Source of the DNA: Paenibacillus contaminans
GTDB lineage: Bacteria; Bacillota; Bacilli; Paenibacillales; NBRC-103111
Assembly (NCBI RefSeq): GCF_003285015.1
Contig: NZ_QMFB01000001.1
Location: 806,001 to 870,000, forward strand
Reading direction: 5' to 3'
Length of the DNA: 64,000 bases
The notes beneath the pieces were generated by a model, which worked only from the letters and a program-made list of their open reading frames with translations, did not search any database and was not told where the DNA came from. Positions 62,447 through 64,000 of the stretch are shown here, one piece after another. The position numbers were made by a program, and so were the translations under genes. Within the stretch, counting starts at the first letter, position 1. Each line of letters starts with the position of its first letter.

Positions 62447-63601
62447 ATGGAGAATAAACATATATATACGACATCATTTGTTCTGCTGTTTGTGAGCAAC
62501 TTTTTTGTATTTATCGGGTTTGAAATGCTGCTCCCCATATTGCCGGCTTATCTGTTAACGATTAACGCATCTTCCGTTCAAGTAGGATTGGTAACATCGC
62601 TATTTACGGTCGGCGCTGTATGTATCAGGCCTTTTGTCGGGTACTATTTAATAGGGAATCGGCGAAAACCGCTGGCTGTTGCCGCGTGCGCAGCTTTAAT
62701 GATTTTTACAATCTTGTATCCGTTTCTCCAGGTGGTATGGCTGTTTCTATTGTTGCGAATCTTCCATGGCATTGCATGGGGTGGTTCTACAACGGCTAAC
62801 AGTACGATCGCGGTTGATTTGATCCCTAAGAAGCGGTTGGGGGAAGGCATGGGTTATTTCTCCGTTTCCACAACAGTCGGAGCGATTATAGCCCCGAGCT
62901 TAGGGTTATATATATACGATTCTTATTCCTTTGAAGCTTTAATTGGGTCATCTGCAATGATAAGTTTATTGGCGGTAATTACGCTTTTATTCATACCCGC
63001 ACCGGAATTTGAAAAAGGTGAGAAACAACCGTTCCGATTTTTCAGCATGATTTTTGAAAAAGAGGCATGGTTTCCTGCATTGCTTGCGGTGATCACTACA
63101 CTTGCTTTTGGGGCAATTCTTACTTTTTTAGTTTTATTCGGTAAACAACAAGGGTTGTCTCACATTTTTCTGTTTTACCTAATTAATGCAACCGGGGCGA
63201 CGATAATTCGACCATTTACCGGGAAATGGTACGACAGGAAAGGCCCTTGGTCTATTATCATTAGCTCCGCTGTGCTGGGGTTTTTATCCATGATCGTATT
63301 GTCATACGCAACAAATGATTTTCATTTGATTACTGCCGCGATTTTATTTGGCGCTGGATATGGCACTGTAATGCCGTCTTTACAAACGTGGGCTGTGCAG
63401 AAGGTGAGTAAAGAAAAAAGCGGAGCCGCTAATGCAACGTTTTTCTCCAGTTTCGATGTCGGCGTTGGAATAAGCGCATTTACGCTAGGCATATTAGCGA
63501 AATGGATTAGTGTAGGTTCAATCTTTAGGATTGTTAGTATAAGCTTTATTGTTGTTGCTTTATTGGTTTATAAGGATTATTTACAGGAAAAGAAATCATA
63601 A
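62447..63601 (+). CDS. MFS efflux transporter, probable drug resistance
   Basis: The 384-residue protein has twelve hydrophobic segments and MFS landmarks: PAYLLTINASSVQVGLVTSLFTVGAVCIRPFVGYYLIGNRRKP as the loop 2-3 motif variant, FHGIAWGGSTTANSTIAVDLIP and GMGYFSVSTTVGAIIAPSLGLY as motif C-like segment. Like YfnH/YttB-type exporters it should pump a small compound out with protons. The attenuator suggests induction by a ribosome-targeting antibiotic, which may be its substrate. Confidence 0.88.
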   Translation: MENKHIYTTSFVLLFVSNFFVFIGFEMLLPILPAYLLTINASSVQVGLVTSLFTVGAVCIRPFVGYYLIGNRRKPLAVAACAALMIFTILYPFLQVVWLFLLLRIFHGIAWGGSTTANSTIAVDLIPKKRLGEGMGYFSVSTTVGAIIAPSLGLYIYDSYSFEALIGSSAMISLLAVITLLFIPAPEFEKGEKQPFRFFSMIFEKEAWFPALLAVITTLAFGAILTFLVLFGKQQGLSHIFLFYLINATGATIIRPFTGKWYDRKGPWSIIISSAVLGFLSMIVLSYATNDFHLITAAILFGAGYGTVMPSLQTWAVQKVSKEKSGAANATFFSSFDVGVGISAFTLGILAKWISVGSIFRIVSISFIVVALLVYKDYLQEKKS

Positions 63602-63625
63602 AATCCGATTCCATACAATCAAATC

Positions 63626-63661
63626 GCCGATCGATATGTAATACGTCGATCGGCTTTTTTT
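63626..63661 (+). terminator. Intrinsic terminator after the MFS gene
   Basis: GCCGATCGA (63626-63634) pairs over 9 bp with TCGATCGGC (63646-63654), followed by seven T. The rest of 63662-63872 holds nothing I recognise. Confidence 0.9.
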
Positions 63662-63872
63662 ATTTGAATTTGTAAGGTTTTCTGGAATAGTACAAGAAAA
63701 AGCTAACCGTTTCCCTTACAGCTGTTCGCTTACATCTATGTAAAGTCTATCTTAATGGAGCCTTGCTATGTTAGAAATATGGATTGCCCAATTACGGCAA
63801 TTTTGGACGTTTATAATCATTCCAATGGCTGATAAACTTGCATAATACTTCAAAACTATAGGAGGAGATACT

Positions 63873-64000
63873 ATGGAAGGGGTACGTTACAAGATAAGAG
63901 AAGTGTTGGACAAGGACAAGATTGAAACATTTTTGCAGCAAGCTCGAATTGGACATCTGGGCATGTCCGACGGTCATTTGCCGTATGTCGTTCCGCTCAA
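63873..64000 (+). CDS. Pyridoxamine 5'-phosphate oxidase-like flavoprotein (3' end outside window)
   Basis: ATG 63873 has GGAGGAG 6 bp upstream. Only 42 codons are present (MEGVRYKIREVLDKDKIETF, then QQARIGHLGMSDGHLPYVVPL). The pattern of a helix followed by ARIGHLGMSDGHLPYVVPL is typical for the N-terminal strand of NimA/PNPOx-like split-barrel proteins. Too little is visible to choose among pyridoxine oxidases, nitroimidazole reductases and heme- or F420-binding relatives. Confidence 0.7.
   Translation, partial: MEGVRYKIREVLDKDKIETFLQQARIGHLGMSDGHLPYVVPL

Noticed and set aside
1-64000. CRISPR arrays, tRNA, rRNA, complete insertion sequences
   Set aside because: Scanned by eye for spaced repeats, cloverleaf ends and transposase motifs; none seen.

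Overview
The window reads as chromosomal DNA of a spore-former of the Paenibacillaceae type (Paenibacillus or Cohnella-like). This rests on strong AGGAGG ribosome sites, frequent TTG/GTG starts, low to medium GC, a YesM/YesN two-component system beside LplB/YtcP/LipO-type sugar transporters, a YpdA-like bacillithiol enzyme and a Btr/FeuABC-like siderophore locus. No rRNA, tRNA, CRISPR array or intact insertion sequence was seen.

Layout. 1-11 kb: end of an ABC exporter permease, a ComEC-like metallo-hydrolase with DUF3006 partner, a Fur-controlled iron-binding lipoprotein, a VOC protein, a cysteine hydrolase, a MerR regulator with two HTH modules divergent from an alpha/beta hydrolase, then an AT-rich patch (7.3-10.2 kb) of acetyltransferases around an extra pgsA, edged by gene fragments. 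11-17 kb (minus strand): a siderophore import locus with Btr-like regulator, an internally deleted nitroreductase, two FecCD permeases, a binding lipoprotein and an intact nitroreductase, under Fur boxes. 17.4-21.2 kb (minus strand): a GC-rich ECF sigma/anti-sigma/ABC exporter block that starts where a VOC gene is broken off. 21.3-24.7 kb: a GntR (YtrA-type) ABC operon with matching operators. 25-30 kb: YpdA-like reductase, then MocR regulator, D-Ala-D-Ala ligase and aminotransferase. 30-32.9 kb: a leader-peptide attenuator with no obvious target gene, a PF09818-type ATPase, a VOC gene and an exporter fragment.

33-59 kb is the centrepiece: an apparently complete system for sensing, importing and breaking down a complex polysaccharide. 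It has a GH106-like hydrolase, an unassigned TIM-barrel protein, a histidine kinase with a duplicated sensor half, an AraC-type response regulator, a three-part ABC importer, then a probable 16-kb operon with a beta-propeller hydrolase, a phytanoyl-CoA-type dioxygenase, two giant secreted beta-helix proteins, a GH20/GH67-like hydrolase and a formylglycine sulfatase. Two promoters in this region share an identical 32-bp block at the same distance from the -10 box, which I read as the response-regulator site. The substrate is not proven; a sulfated, rhamnose- or uronate-containing polysaccharide fits.

59-64 kb: MarR regulator with a frameshifted dehydrogenase, a metallo-hydrolase with a palindromic operator on its -35 box, a small membrane protein, a kinase remnant, an MFS efflux pump preceded by a textbook translational attenuator (19-codon leader, 19-bp stem hiding the ribosome site), and the start of a PNPOx-like flavoprotein.
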